A stretch of DNA of 35,466 bases, taken from positions 1 through 35,466 of the forward strand of contig JAGYOG010000026.1 in NCBI GenBank assembly GCA_018399495.1, written 5' to 3'. A model generated the notes under the pieces. The model worked only from the letters and a program-made list of their open reading frames with translations, was not told the origin of the DNA and did not search any database. This DNA comes from Sphaerochaeta sp. Its GTDB lineage: Bacteria > Spirochaetota > Spirochaetia > Sphaerochaetales > Sphaerochaetaceae. Below, piece by piece: positions 23,596 through 32,951 of this stretch. Each line of letters begins with the position of its first letter. Position 1 is the first letter of the stretch. Position numbers and translations under genes: made by a program.

Positions 23596-26184
23596 ATGAG
23601 ACGTTACGGGTGGCAGATGATTGAAGCGGAAAAACAGTATTTGCTAAGGCGCCAACAGTTGCAAGCTTCCTTGCAATCGATTGAAACAATTCCGTTAATG
23701 GTTGCTGTAGCCGCCATAGGGTACGGCAAAACTACCGCGGTCAACCAGTTTATGGAAACGCATCCCCAGATGCGATTCGTATATGTACATGTATCTCATG
23801 AAACAAGTAATGCAGACTATATCTGGAAGCTTATTGTCAAGAAGATTCTCTTGGTGAACCCTTCACTGGGAAGGGAGTTGCATGCGATATCCGTTCCTCG
23901 TTCAGTTGAGGAGAGGGAGCATTGCACTGAGGTTATCGAGCGAATCCTACATGATGAGCCATTGGTGCTAATCTTGGATGATTACCATCATGTAAAAAGT
24001 GAAATCCTTGACTTGCTCATTGAACATCTTGCGCAATATCCCAAGCTTGGGTTACACATACTGGTGCTATCAAGGACAAGTGTATGTTTTTCCATCGACG
24101 AATTGGTGCTCAAAGGATGTTGTAAGACGCTCTATGTTGATGCATTTCAGTTTACTCAAGAGGATATCCATACCTATGCCGAATTAAATAGTGTGTTGCT
24201 TACTCCTGCCCAAGAGCATAAGCTGCTCGCGATGAGTGAGGGGTGGATAGCAGCAATTCATCTTATCTTGCAACAGTTTCGTAGTACTGGAAGGCTTGCT
24301 CCGAATGGGGCCCTGTATCGTTTGATTGCTAGCAGTGAGATACCCCGTTATTCTACTCAGCAAATCTGGTTGCTCAAGGTCCTCTCTTTCTTGCAGGATT
24401 TCAATGCTTCTTTGGTTAGCAGTGTATGTAGGTATGCAATAACTCCCTTGATGATTGAGAGATTCGAGTATGAAAGCTCGTTCATATATCATGAAGAAGA
24501 GATAGGGATGTATCGTATGCATCCATTGTTCAGAGAGTATCTGCAACAAGAGTATACGAAAGACAGACAGCAACAGCAGGAGAGTGAATCTTGTCTTGAC
24601 CTTCCCTTGATCGATCTTGAAACCATTTTTTTTCGTGCTGGGAGTTGGTACCTTGAACGACAGCTACCGGTTCTTGGCTTTACCTACCTCCTGAAAGCTC
24701 ACGCCTATGACACCATCATGGAGGAGTTTGCCAAGGCTTCAAGGAATCGCCTCCTCGATGCAGAACCTTCATTCATTGTTTCCTTGTTCAATGCCATCCC
24801 CAATGAGATACGTAACCGACATATCTATCCATGGCTGGCTTATATTGGTTTCTACATCACCAATATAGACATCACAGCAGCTGAGACCTTGCTGGCTGAG
24901 TTGCATGCCGTCCTGGATGAAATTCGTAGTACGCTTACCCTAGAGCAAGCAAAGGCAATTGAAGGGGAGATGGCCCTCATGAAAGCCTATGCGGGGTTCA
25001 ACGATGCAAGAAAGATGTCCCTGTGTTTTCATGAGGCATTCAAGCTCCTTGGAGGACGTTCCCTGATTGCAGACAGTGACAAAATCATTACCTTCGGGTC
25101 TCCGCATGCCTTGTACCTGTATTATCGTGAGAAGGGCTGCTTGGAAGAGACACTGAGAACAGTTATTGAGATGTTTCCCTTCTATAGTGAGATGGCTGGA
25201 GGCTGTGGGAAGGGTTTTGATGATTTGCTCAGCGCAGAGTACTGCTTGGAGCGAGGAGAGATGCAGCGTGCAGGGCATTTTGCCTATCGAGCGTTCTACA
25301 AGGCATCTTCCCTTGATCAATATGAGGTAATGCTTAGTGCCCAGTTCTGCCTTGCCCGTTTAGCGGTAGCCAAGGGAAATATTCAGGAAGCAACTTCCAT
25401 TATGCAACTGCAACGGGAGAAGATTGCTAATTGGAAGAGTCCCATTCTGCAAGCTTCCTATGATTTGTGTGTTGCCTATATAGCTTCTGAGTTGAACAGA
25501 CCTAACGATATTGCCAAGTGGATATGCCGTGGAGAAACAGATCACACCCCGCTGTTGTACCAAGCACAGGGCTTTGTGTACTTGGTATATGGAAAGTATC
25601 TTCTGATGCAAAAATCATATATCCAAGCAGAGGTTCTTTGTGAGAGGATGAAGGACTCCTTCAGTGTATTCTCGAACCAACTGGGGTATCTGCATGCATA
25701 TATCCAGGAAGCTATTGCAAAATACCAATTGTATGATGCTACCAGCGCAGAAATCTCCCTAATCAGGGCATTGGAGATTGGGTTTGCTGATGACTTGGTT
25801 GTTCCCTTCGCTGAGTATAGCTCTGATATCATGGACAGCCTTCTCAGTGTGAAGAAGCGGTACCAAGCAGGGATATTGCTTCCCCTGAATGCACAATCCA
25901 TTGCTTTCTCTTCCTATCTGGACAAGGTTATCTCGCTTGTGCTCGATTACTTTGCAACCATGAAAGACGGGCTTGATGATGTGAAGGTCCTAAAAATGCT
26001 CAGTAGTCGAGAGCTAGAAATCCTCACTTTGTTGGTCCAAGGGAAAACGAACCAAGCAATTGCGAGCCAGCTGTTCGTTGCAGAGGTAACAGTAAGGAAA
26101 CATTTGACAGCCCTCTACAAGAAATTGGATGTACGAAAAAGAGCAGGAGCCGTACGACGCGCTCTTGAACTAGGTATCGTCTAA
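23596..26184 (+). CDS. MalT-like large ATP-binding LuxR-family (LAL) transcriptional regulator
   Basis: An 862-residue regulator of the LAL class. An N-terminal STAND/P-loop ATPase has Walker A AAIGYGKTT (Lys45) and Walker B LVLILDDYHHV, with HVLVLSRT-type sequence LHILVLSRTSV after it. A long helical, TPR-like middle follows (about 330-780). The C-terminal LuxR helix-turn-helix is at about 800-862: LSSRELEILTLLVQGKTNQA, then VAEVTVRKHLTALYKKLDV. Such proteins usually multimerise with ATP and an inducer to activate promoters. Start: ATG 23596 is used, but ATG 23617 is equally possible; neither has a strong ribosome-binding site. Near-identical palindromes lie upstream and directly after the stop. 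Surface-protein genes lie on both sides, so it probably controls them. Confidence 0.93.
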   Translation: MRRYGWQMIEAEKQYLLRRQQLQASLQSIETIPLMVAVAAIGYGKTTAVNQFMETHPQMRFVYVHVSHETSNADYIWKLIVKKILLVNPSLGRELHAISVPRSVEEREHCTEVIERILHDEPLVLILDDYHHVKSEILDLLIEHLAQYPKLGLHILVLSRTSVCFSIDELVLKGCCKTLYVDAFQFTQEDIHTYAELNSVLLTPAQEHKLLAMSEGWIAAIHLILQQFRSTGRLAPNGALYRLIASSEIPRYSTQQIWLLKVLSFLQDFNASLVSSVCRYAITPLMIERFEYESSFIYHEEEIGMYRMHPLFREYLQQEYTKDRQQQQESESCLDLPLIDLETIFFRAGSWYLERQLPVLGFTYLLKAHAYDTIMEEFAKASRNRLLDAEPSFIVSLFNAIPNEIRNRHIYPWLAYIGFYITNIDITAAETLLAELHAVLDEIRSTLTLEQAKAIEGEMALMKAYAGFNDARKMSLCFHEAFKLLGGRSLIADSDKIITFGSPHALYLYYREKGCLEETLRTVIEMFPFYSEMAGGCGKGFDDLLSAEYCLERGEMQRAGHFAYRAFYKASSLDQYEVMLSAQFCLARLAVAKGNIQEATSIMQLQREKIANWKSPILQASYDLCVAYIASELNRPNDIAKWICRGETDHTPLLYQAQGFVYLVYGKYLLMQKSYIQAEVLCERMKDSFSVFSNQLGYLHAYIQEAIAKYQLYDATSAEISLIRALEIGFADDLVVPFAEYSSDIMDSLLSVKKRYQAGILLPLNAQSIAFSSYLDKVISLVLDYFATMKDGLDDVKVLKMLSSRELEILTLLVQGKTNQAIASQLFVAEVTVRKHLTALYKKLDVRKRAGAVRRALELGIV

Positions 26185-26202
26185 AGTATCGGAAGCGATA
26201 CT
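26185..26202. promoter_or_regulatory. 18-bp palindrome, right copy (candidate operator)
   Basis: AGTATCGGAAGCGATACT begins on the base after the regulator stop codon. Its inner 16 bases match the left copy except for one base. There is no T-run, so it is not a typical terminator. It lies about 170 bases before the lipoprotein cluster and may serve that cluster's promoter. Confidence 0.7.
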
Positions 26203-26371
26203 GTCTCCATCTTATATACACTCATTACAATTTGATTGGTATATCCATATGTCATGCCTGTTTGCTACATGATAGTACCTCTGCGTGAAAACACGTGAAA
26301 AGTGAATCTAGAGCAAGCTGACATGTGTCATTTTAAGTTTGTGTGATTTTGGTAAAAAGGAGATAGAAACA
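26203..26371 (+). promoter_or_regulatory. upstream region of the lipoprotein cluster
   Basis: A weak -10-like CATGAT (26268-26273) has no good -35, which would suit an activator-dependent promoter. Other marks are a repeated GTGAAAA at 26285-26300 and TGACA-TG-TGTCA at 26319-26330. AAAGGAG (26356-26362) is the ribosome-binding site of the first lipoprotein. Confidence 0.35.
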
Positions 26372-27862
26372 ATGAAAAAGCGATGGAACAATTACCTGAT
26401 GCTTGCCATGACATTCCTTGCATTCCTAATTATTCCAGGGTGCAACATGGAATCTGGGGTACCCGAAGGGAGTCTTGTTGTCCAGGTGCAGGAGGCAATG
26501 ACCAGGAACATCTTTGAAAGCACAAATACCCTTACTGGTGATGACATGAATATTAAGGGGTACAAGATTACGCTCATTCCTCCAGGAACTGATAGGGGAT
26601 TGGAGTATCATCGTGAAGCAGACGGATCACCGATTGTCCTTGAAGCCTTGGAACCTGGGCTTTGGGAACTGAAAATTGCCGGATTCAATGGTTGGAATAA
26701 CACCACCAACGAAGTCTCCGGTGATCAAGTTGCTTACTTGAAACCATCCAGTGATTCTTCTACGGATCAAGGTAGTGTTTCCTTCACCATCCAACGAGGC
26801 AGGATTACCACGGTCAGCAGCGCAGAGGCTGTCTTGGTTCCTGTACGGAGCAGTACTGGAGATTTGTCTATTGTTATTGATTGGTCTGCCTTGAATTCCG
26901 TGGATGATCAGAAGCTCTACAACAATCCTGATGTACGCAAGTTTCCCGTAACCCAAAATTAATGATAGGTGTAACTACCCAACGGATTCTTGGTTAGATT
27001 CAAAGGAGATGAAACAACAACTGAGACCAAAACCAACGCATCTGTTGCCGGTACCTCTTCCACCATCTCCTTCGATGCACTTCCTGTGGGGTGGTATGAG
27101 GTTATTGCTACATTGTTCTCCACCAGCCCTGAGAATAACTATGTCCTGCGAGCTCAAGCGAATGGGGTATGTACGAATCATTGAAGATTTTACAAGTCCT
27201 GGTCGAGTAACCACAACTGGTACATTTACCGTACCGATGCAACCAGCTTTGCAACGGGAAGCCTCGACCTCTCGATCAGTGAAGAGATGGATCTCTTACC
27301 GTGAGCTTCACGGAGATAGGAAGCCCAGAAGGTATCAACTATCCGATACTGATGGTTGGCTCAGAAGCATACGGCTCCTTTGAAGTTGAAGCCGCTGGTT
27401 CGGATGCAACAAATACCTTGAGTTATGCCTGGTATGTGAATGGAGAGTTGGTAAGTGACCAAACTGCTGCATCCATGATCTATTCCCTTCAGCGAGGCAG
27501 GCCGGTATACCATAACAGCGGTGGTGTATGAGAAAAATGGGAAACTGCAGTCAACTGGAGTGCATCCCATGAGGTGGTGGTAAAGATAATTCACAAGCTA
27601 CTACTGATTTCTTAACCATTGGGATTACCAGTGCAGCCGATACTATTACTGTATCTGTTGATAACAAGGCAATTACTGATGGATCCTCTTTCCTGGAATA
27701 TGTCTGGTATGGCGATGGTGGAGCGTTCCTTGAGAAAAACACGAGTAACACATACACCGTATCTATCTCACAAGGACTGTGTGTCTTTGCCTACGAGCTC
27801 GATAGCACTACTGGAGCCCTGACTACTTGGGGGAGCGACACGTTTGAAATTGGCTTTAATTA
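26372..27862 (+). pseudogene. lipoprotein 1 of the cluster, frameshifted
   Basis: A reconstructed lipoprotein of about 495 residues. Signal peptide LMLAMTFLAFLIIPGCNME, with lipidated Cys24. An N-terminal domain shared with its neighbours has MNIKGYKITLIPPGT, LEPGLWELKIAGFNGWNN and a hydrophobic strand LSIVIDWSALNS. The first frame stops at 26962. Later segments in other frames read FDALPVGWYEVIATLFS, VRIIEDFTSPGRVTTTGTFT, LSYAWYVNGELVSDQ and FLEYVWYGDGGAFLEK, ending DTFEIGFN-stop at 27862. At least four indels are needed. The WYVNGE segments look like PKD/Ig-like repeats. It is first in a head-to-tail cluster after the LAL regulator, and probably a surface protein. As sequenced only the N-terminal 196 residues could be made. 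Confidence 0.7.
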
Positions 27863-27878
27863 AAATAGGAATATCAAC

Positions 27879-29111
27879 GTGATGAGAAACAGGGGCAAAC
27901 AACAGAGAATATTCAACAGACTGCCTATCTTCTTGATAGGCTCTCTCGTTGTGCTCTGTCTCTTTGCATCCTGTTCTGCTTCTCACGGGGGTGCTGTACA
28001 TATCTCCTTGGATCGTGCTCAGGAGAGGGAAGCAGGTCCCCTGAGTCCTGATCTGGATCTTGAGATTGCCAGTTATGATCTAACCCTCTATGGCCCTGAG
28101 CGTACAACCCTTGTCATGGAGCGAACGCTCAGCGCTGAGGTACAGCAGACCACCTTTGATACCTTGCCTACCGGGAGTTGGAAGCTCCGGGTACAAGCAA
28201 AGAATGCAGAGGGCAAGATAGTTCGCTCCCTTGGGTATGACTCCACCCTCCGTGATCGACTGATCTCCTTTGAGGTAAGACGGGGTGAAGTTTCTGTTGT
28301 TGATTGTACCTTGGTCCCTTATTGGGTAGGAGAGGGAGAGCTCTCCCTCTCCTTGGACTGGTCACTTGCCAGTCGTGATCTCCTCTCTACCAAGCCAGCC
28401 TTGGCAGTGTCCATCACCCCTTTGAGCGAGGTAGCATCATTACAAGACGTGATAATCGCTACCCCACAAGGAGGGTATACCATTACCGGCCAAGAGGCAG
28501 GGGACGCTCTTTCTGTAGAGCTCTCTCCGGAAGACGGGATATTCTTAGGGGGAAGAGCTCTTCAGCTTGCACTCAGTGTCCTCCCCGCAGGGTTGTATGA
28601 GGTTTCGATAGAACTCCTTACAGAAGCATCTTCTGTAAGGCTCTGGAAGGGCGTTCGGTTTGCGAGTGTTATGGATGAAGGGACCACTTCGTTGGATATC
28701 TCCTTGCTTGATCCAAATCTCCAAACAGGAAGTATAGCAATCCCGATAGAGGAACATCTCGATCCTCTTGAGGTTTCTTTCACTTCCACTACTCCCTCTA
28801 CCTTGTACCCTGGTCAGAAAGGGGAATTCACCGTTGCTGTCACCGGTCAAGGAAGTGATTCTTCACTGTCCTACGCTTGGTATGTGAATGGAGAAAAGGT
28901 AGAGAGCGAAAGTGAAACTGAGACCGAGACTGAAGGCGATAGTGAGACAGAAAGCGATGAGGTGTTTCCAGAGATTCTTCTCTATCGTTTTACCGAAGCT
29001 GGTCAGTACACCATCACCAGCAGCGTAACGGAAGAAGACAGCGTTGGGAATCTTACCAACTGGGGTATGGCACAGTGGGAGCTCACGGTGGAACAAGGGG
29101 AGGTAGACTGA
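27879..29111 (+). CDS. lipoprotein 2 of the cluster, intact, PKD/Ig-like
   Basis: The only complete member of the cluster: 410 residues from the GTG at 27879, or 409 from the ATG at 27882. Signal peptide RLPIFLIGSLVVLCLFASCS, with lipidated Cys31 (ATG numbering). The shared N-terminal domain (LDLEIASYDLTLYGPER, LPTGSWKLRVQAKNAEGK, RRGEVSVVDCTLVPYWVGEG, ELSLSLDWS) is followed by a second beta-rich part (LPAGLYEVSIELLTEAS). A C-terminal PKD/Ig-like domain has LYPGQKGEFTVAVTGQGSDS and SLSYAWYVNGEKV. An acidic Ser/Glu/Thr-rich insert (about residues 344-365) interrupts that domain directly after WYVNGEKV. The stop overlaps the next start by one base (TGATG). The role is likely adhesive or structural at the cell surface; no known partner. 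Confidence 0.85.
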   Translation: MMRNRGKQQRIFNRLPIFLIGSLVVLCLFASCSASHGGAVHISLDRAQEREAGPLSPDLDLEIASYDLTLYGPERTTLVMERTLSAEVQQTTFDTLPTGSWKLRVQAKNAEGKIVRSLGYDSTLRDRLISFEVRRGEVSVVDCTLVPYWVGEGELSLSLDWSLASRDLLSTKPALAVSITPLSEVASLQDVIIATPQGGYTITGQEAGDALSVELSPEDGIFLGGRALQLALSVLPAGLYEVSIELLTEASSVRLWKGVRFASVMDEGTTSLDISLLDPNLQTGSIAIPIEEHLDPLEVSFTSTTPSTLYPGQKGEFTVAVTGQGSDSSLSYAWYVNGEKVESESETETETEGDSETESDEVFPEILLYRFTEAGQYTITSSVTEEDSVGNLTNWGMAQWELTVEQGEVD

Positions 29112-30658
29112 TGAAGCATATTCGCCTTTCTTTGATTCTGCCCTGTTTACTCTCTTTTCTTTTTCTTTTTAGTGGTTGTGTTGAGTATGGCTCCACTGAA
29201 TCTGGAAGACTCGCGATTCATTTTTCTGAGCCAAAGGCAAGGGAAATCTATCTTCCCTCCATCTCCTTGGATATTGTCTCTTACAAGATTACTCTGACCA
29301 GTGGGAGTGAGACGAAAACCTATGAGGTAGAAAAACAAGAGTCCTTGATTATCGAAGGTCTGCTTCCTGGAATCTGGACCATCGAGGTTGCCGGTTACAA
29401 CGGTTGGGATACAGTTGCTTCCCAGGTGAGTGGCCAGCAGGTGGCAGCCTTGCAGAAAAACCAAGAGGGAAACCGTCTGGTTGCATGCAATGTGAAACGA
29501 GGGGAAGCTACCTCGGCATCCCTTTTGCTTGTTCCGATTAGTGAAGGAACGGGTATGCTTACTTTCACCGTAAATTGGCCCCAGCTAGACTCCTCTCTCA
29601 TATTGAACAACCCAAGATTGGAGATAGAAGTTAGGGGATATAATGCACATGGCAGCGTCTATGAGGACAATAGCAGTTTCAGTGAATCGATTGTGATAAA
29701 CGATGCTGCACATACTGCTACCCGGACATTGTCTACCTTGGTTCCTGGCTGGTATGAGATACAGACCCGCCTTATTCCCCCAGAATGCCACAGGGGATGT
29801 TGACTTGTTCTACCGTAGTATCGACTTCGCCCAAGTAGTGCCGAATGATACAACCGACAATCGGGGTGCTGGACATCACCGATGATAAGGTTGGTAACCG
29901 GATCTATAGGACTGGAGCTTTTCTGAAGATATGAGCAAGCCCTGGAGAATTTGGCTATCACACAGCCTAATGCTGATGAAGTAGCCTAGATACAGATGTG
30001 CTCCAACACTTCTCTCTTGCAGCTATGAGACTCCAACAGCTTCTTACCAGTGGTATGTAGATGGCGTTTCTATAAGCGGGAAACAAATAAGACATTCTAC
30101 CATAGGTCATGAGCATGGTGCCCACAGAGTATTGGCTGTGAAGGATGGAGGGGTTGTCAATGGAGAGGAAATCATCGCGGATATAAAACCAGCTTACACC
30201 ATCGGTGTTACGCGGCCAAGCAGGTGGCTGGCCTTCTACTGTGATACAGAGGGGCTCTAAGGGAGGGTTGGACCTATTTGGAAGGTGCTCCCGAAGATCT
30301 GTCTACTACCATGGGCTTGGAGCAATATCACCAGCACTCAGTCGGAACCTCAAGTGATATAGGGACCGGGGTGCAAATACCGCTGCAATCATAGCGCAAA
30401 CGGGGCATGCCAGCAGTGCAGCACTTGCCTGTACTAAATATTCCAAAAATGGAATCAAGGACTGGTTCTTGCCTTCGGTTGATGAGTTGAAAATGCTTAT
30501 AGAGGTAAATACTCAATTCAGTCTTTTCACGGTTGATAAGGATATGTGGAGTTCATGAGGCTGGCACATGCCGCCTATGATCATAAAGAGGGGTTATGTA
30601 TAAGGGTACCACCTCTTGTACTGTCCGGCCCCATCCGGTCATTCAGGAGTTGAGATAG
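29111..30658 (+). pseudogene. lipoprotein 3 of the cluster with C-terminal DUF1566/Lcl-like module, frameshifted
   Basis: Signal peptide LSLILPCLLSFLFLFSGCVE, lipidated Cys23. The shared domain is clear: LDIVSYKITLTSGSET, LLPGIWTIEVAGYNGWDTV, KRGEATSASLLLVPISEGTG, FTVNWPQL, LVPGWYEIQTRL. The first frame stops at 29803 after a slip in a run of five C (about 29787-29791). Further frames give VLDITDDKVGNRIYRTGAF, ASYQWYVDGVSISG and a DUF1566-like end: WTYLEGAPEDLSTTMGLEQY, GIKDWFLPSVDELKMLIEV, then VRPHPVIQELR and TAG at 30656-30658. That stop is directly followed by the next ATG. At least five indels. DUF1566 modules are found in surface proteins of spirochaetes and other bacteria; function here is unknown. 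Confidence 0.65.
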
Positions 30659-32535
30659 ATGCACAAGATGATAGAGAGACAACAGATAATACTAACACTG
30701 CTCATGCTTGCAATGCTGTTCCTGCTTGTTTTCTCTTCCTGTGATATGAGCCTTGCTCCAGAGGGCATGCTGAGTGTAACCATGGTTGAACCAAGTAACG
30801 AAAAGTCCCTGAACATTGAGCCTGATGGTGTTGATCTTGTGGTTCAGACATACACAATTACTCTGACCAAGGCTGATGGGACAATAGTCACTACCACCAA
30901 GAACAAGGGAAGCGATACCTCCTTTGTCATTGAAGGGCTCACGGTTGGAAACTGGAGTATGCAGGTTACTGGAGAGAACAGCGCTGGCAACATTGTAGCT
31001 GAATTGAGGGGAGGTTCGCTTGCTGTCGTGCAACGAGGAAAGGTGAGTGAGGTGTCAGCTCGTATCGTTCCCTGTTCTGGCAATAGACTCTTGTCCATCT
31101 CCGTGGCACCGAGGGACCTATGATCAGATTAATGATCCCTATGTCAGGGTAAAGGTACTAGATGAGAACGGTGATAGCCAAATCATGAGGACATACTCTG
31201 TTCCTTTCACGGGATGGTCGTGCCTGATATCTCGTTGCCTGCTGGGTGGTACCGGATACAAATATTTCTGATGGATTATGACAATTATGATACACAAAAC
31301 TTCATCCTCACATTGTTGAAGGTAAGGTGACCTCGCATTCCATACGTTTTGATGTTGGTTCTGTATAACATCGGGGATATCGGTCCCGCTGGTGGATTAG
31401 TGTTTTATGCAAAGCGATGGAGAAACAGAGCCAGATGCAGTGGGAACAAACAATGCAACCATTGAGGGACCGATCAGGCTCAACCATAGATGGCTACTCG
31501 GGGATGAAGTTCTTGATTCTGGATCATACTTAGAGCTGTCCCATGAATCTTGCCATTATTCCCAATGTATTTGAGGCAAAGATTTTTATGTATATAGTAC
31601 TCATGATCCCAATGACAGAGTTGGAATTATCGCGGGGAATTATGATGGAACCACAGGTGTATGAATACCCATACCATGGGATGGGAAGTGTATACCAACG
31701 GGAATCCCCAGAATCTGGGTGGGATGGGGGTACGCGTGATATCGTCTACAACTATGATGTTCGTAAGGATCAGTGGATTCATTTAAAGTGGGTTCGTGAT
31801 GAGAGTGCTGGTAGCATTCGCTTGTTTGTTGATGATGGGGATGCGGACGGAAAGGGAAGTGATGTATTTGAAGTAACAACTTGGATACGAAACACATCTA
31901 GTAATGGTGCTCCAGGGGCCGGAGCTGATGTATATCTTAATGCCACTGGTAGAAAGCTTCGAATCGGGAGCGACTATCCCGATACCCGTCAGGCATTCAA
32001 TGGCTATATTGCTGATGTGAAGATTCATGATGATCAAGAGAATCTCGTGTTGTATTATCCGATGAAACGGTACCTGGAAGCAGCTCCTGATGACCTACGT
32101 GTGCTTAGCGACGGAACCGTTACCTCTGATAGCTCTCTTCCCGGCTATGAGACAGCAACCAGCAGATTCCCCTTTGGCAACTATGGAGCTGCAGAGACCT
32201 ATCAGAACCTAGGCGCTGGTAGGCTCTCTACGGAGAATTTGGTTGCCGCTGGTGGAGCCACTGATGAGTATGCTCCTCGTCTCGCATCTGTCCTTGTGCA
32301 TAATGGGTTTGATGACTGGTTTCTTCCCAGTAAGGCGGAGATGGAAGAGATGGTGAAGGTTTTACACAACCAATACAATCCTCTCTCTACCTTTGAGGAA
32401 GATGCGCTATATTGGACGTCTACAGAATTCAATGATACAGCAGGGTACATTCAAAAATTCTCTCCCACATTCGTTTATTCTACATTTGTGAGCAGTACTA
32501 CCCCGTGGTGTGTACGGCCGGCTCGATTCTTGTAG
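30659..32535 (+). pseudogene. lipoprotein 4 of the cluster with LamG-like and DUF1566/Lcl-like modules, frameshifted
   Basis: Signal peptide ILTLLMLAMLFLLVFSSCDM, lipidated Cys28; AGGAG at 30645-30649 precedes the ATG. The N-terminal domain (VQTYTITLTKADGTIV, LTVGNWSMQVTGENSAGN) stops at 31123 after a slip; other frames give INDPYVRVKVLDENG and IPAGWYRIQIFLMDYDNYD. Then IGDIGPAGGLVFYAK, the usual opening of the DUF1566 module, is followed by a LamG-like domain (WIHLKWVRDESAGSIRLFVD, LRIGSDYPDTRQAFNGYIAD). The rest of DUF1566 follows (RYLEAAPDDLRVLSDGTVTS, DDWFLPSKAEMEEMVKVL, YWTSTEFNDTAGYIQK, CVRPARFL). The LamG part therefore sits inside the DUF1566 module. The last 993 bases form one open frame, but at least four indels precede it. 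Confidence 0.65.
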
Positions 32536-32570
32536 AAGCCGGAAGATTTTGGAAGCGGAGTCAAAATGAT

Positions 32571-32604
32571 TTGAAAGTTGGTCGACATGTCGACTAACTT
32601 TCAA
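32571..32604. repeat. 34-bp near-perfect palindrome after the lipoprotein cluster
   Basis: The arms TTGAAAGTT and AACTTTCAA enclose GTCGAC-AT-GTCGAC, with one G/T mismatch that would be a wobble pair in RNA. It lies 36 bases past the last lipoprotein stop and has no T-run. It could act as a terminator-like hairpin, mRNA 3' stabiliser or operator. Confidence 0.7.
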
Positions 32605-32951
32605 CTATAAGGTTCTTCACTACATTCTGAGCCATGGTTCTTGTAGGATTTTGTCCTGATTTGGTATTCTTTCACAGTGTTTATAATACAAAATATTGTG
32701 AAAAAAATCCCAGATACGTCTGCTATGAGCTCCATAGAAGGTAAAAATCTATTGAAGTACTAAACTGATGGAATCAGAGTATTTATCTATTAATGTTGAT
32801 GATTTTATCAATAATACGTTTAGTAATGTGCTATTTATCACAATAAAATGAAAACTTTCTCCTGCAATAACGCCGGTTTTAAGCCGGTGTGGTTGAATAA
32901 TCGGGCCATAAATGCAATGATTAGTCATAACCTTATCCATAGGGAGAAAAT
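32605..32951 (+). promoter_or_regulatory. upstream region of PEP carboxykinase
   Basis: About 350 bases without a gene. TTGGTA (32661-32666) and TATAAT (32682-32687), 15 bases apart, are a candidate promoter, giving a leader of roughly 260 bases. A hairpin ACGCCGG-N7-CCGGTGT lies near 32870-32890. AGGGAG immediately upstream of the ATG at 32952 is the ribosome-binding site. The leader is long and AT-rich, but no known riboswitch class is recognised. Confidence 0.4.

Noticed and set aside
27352-27369. GTATC-N8-GATAC inside lipoprotein 1
   Set aside because: The spacing is different and it lies within coding sequence; probably chance.
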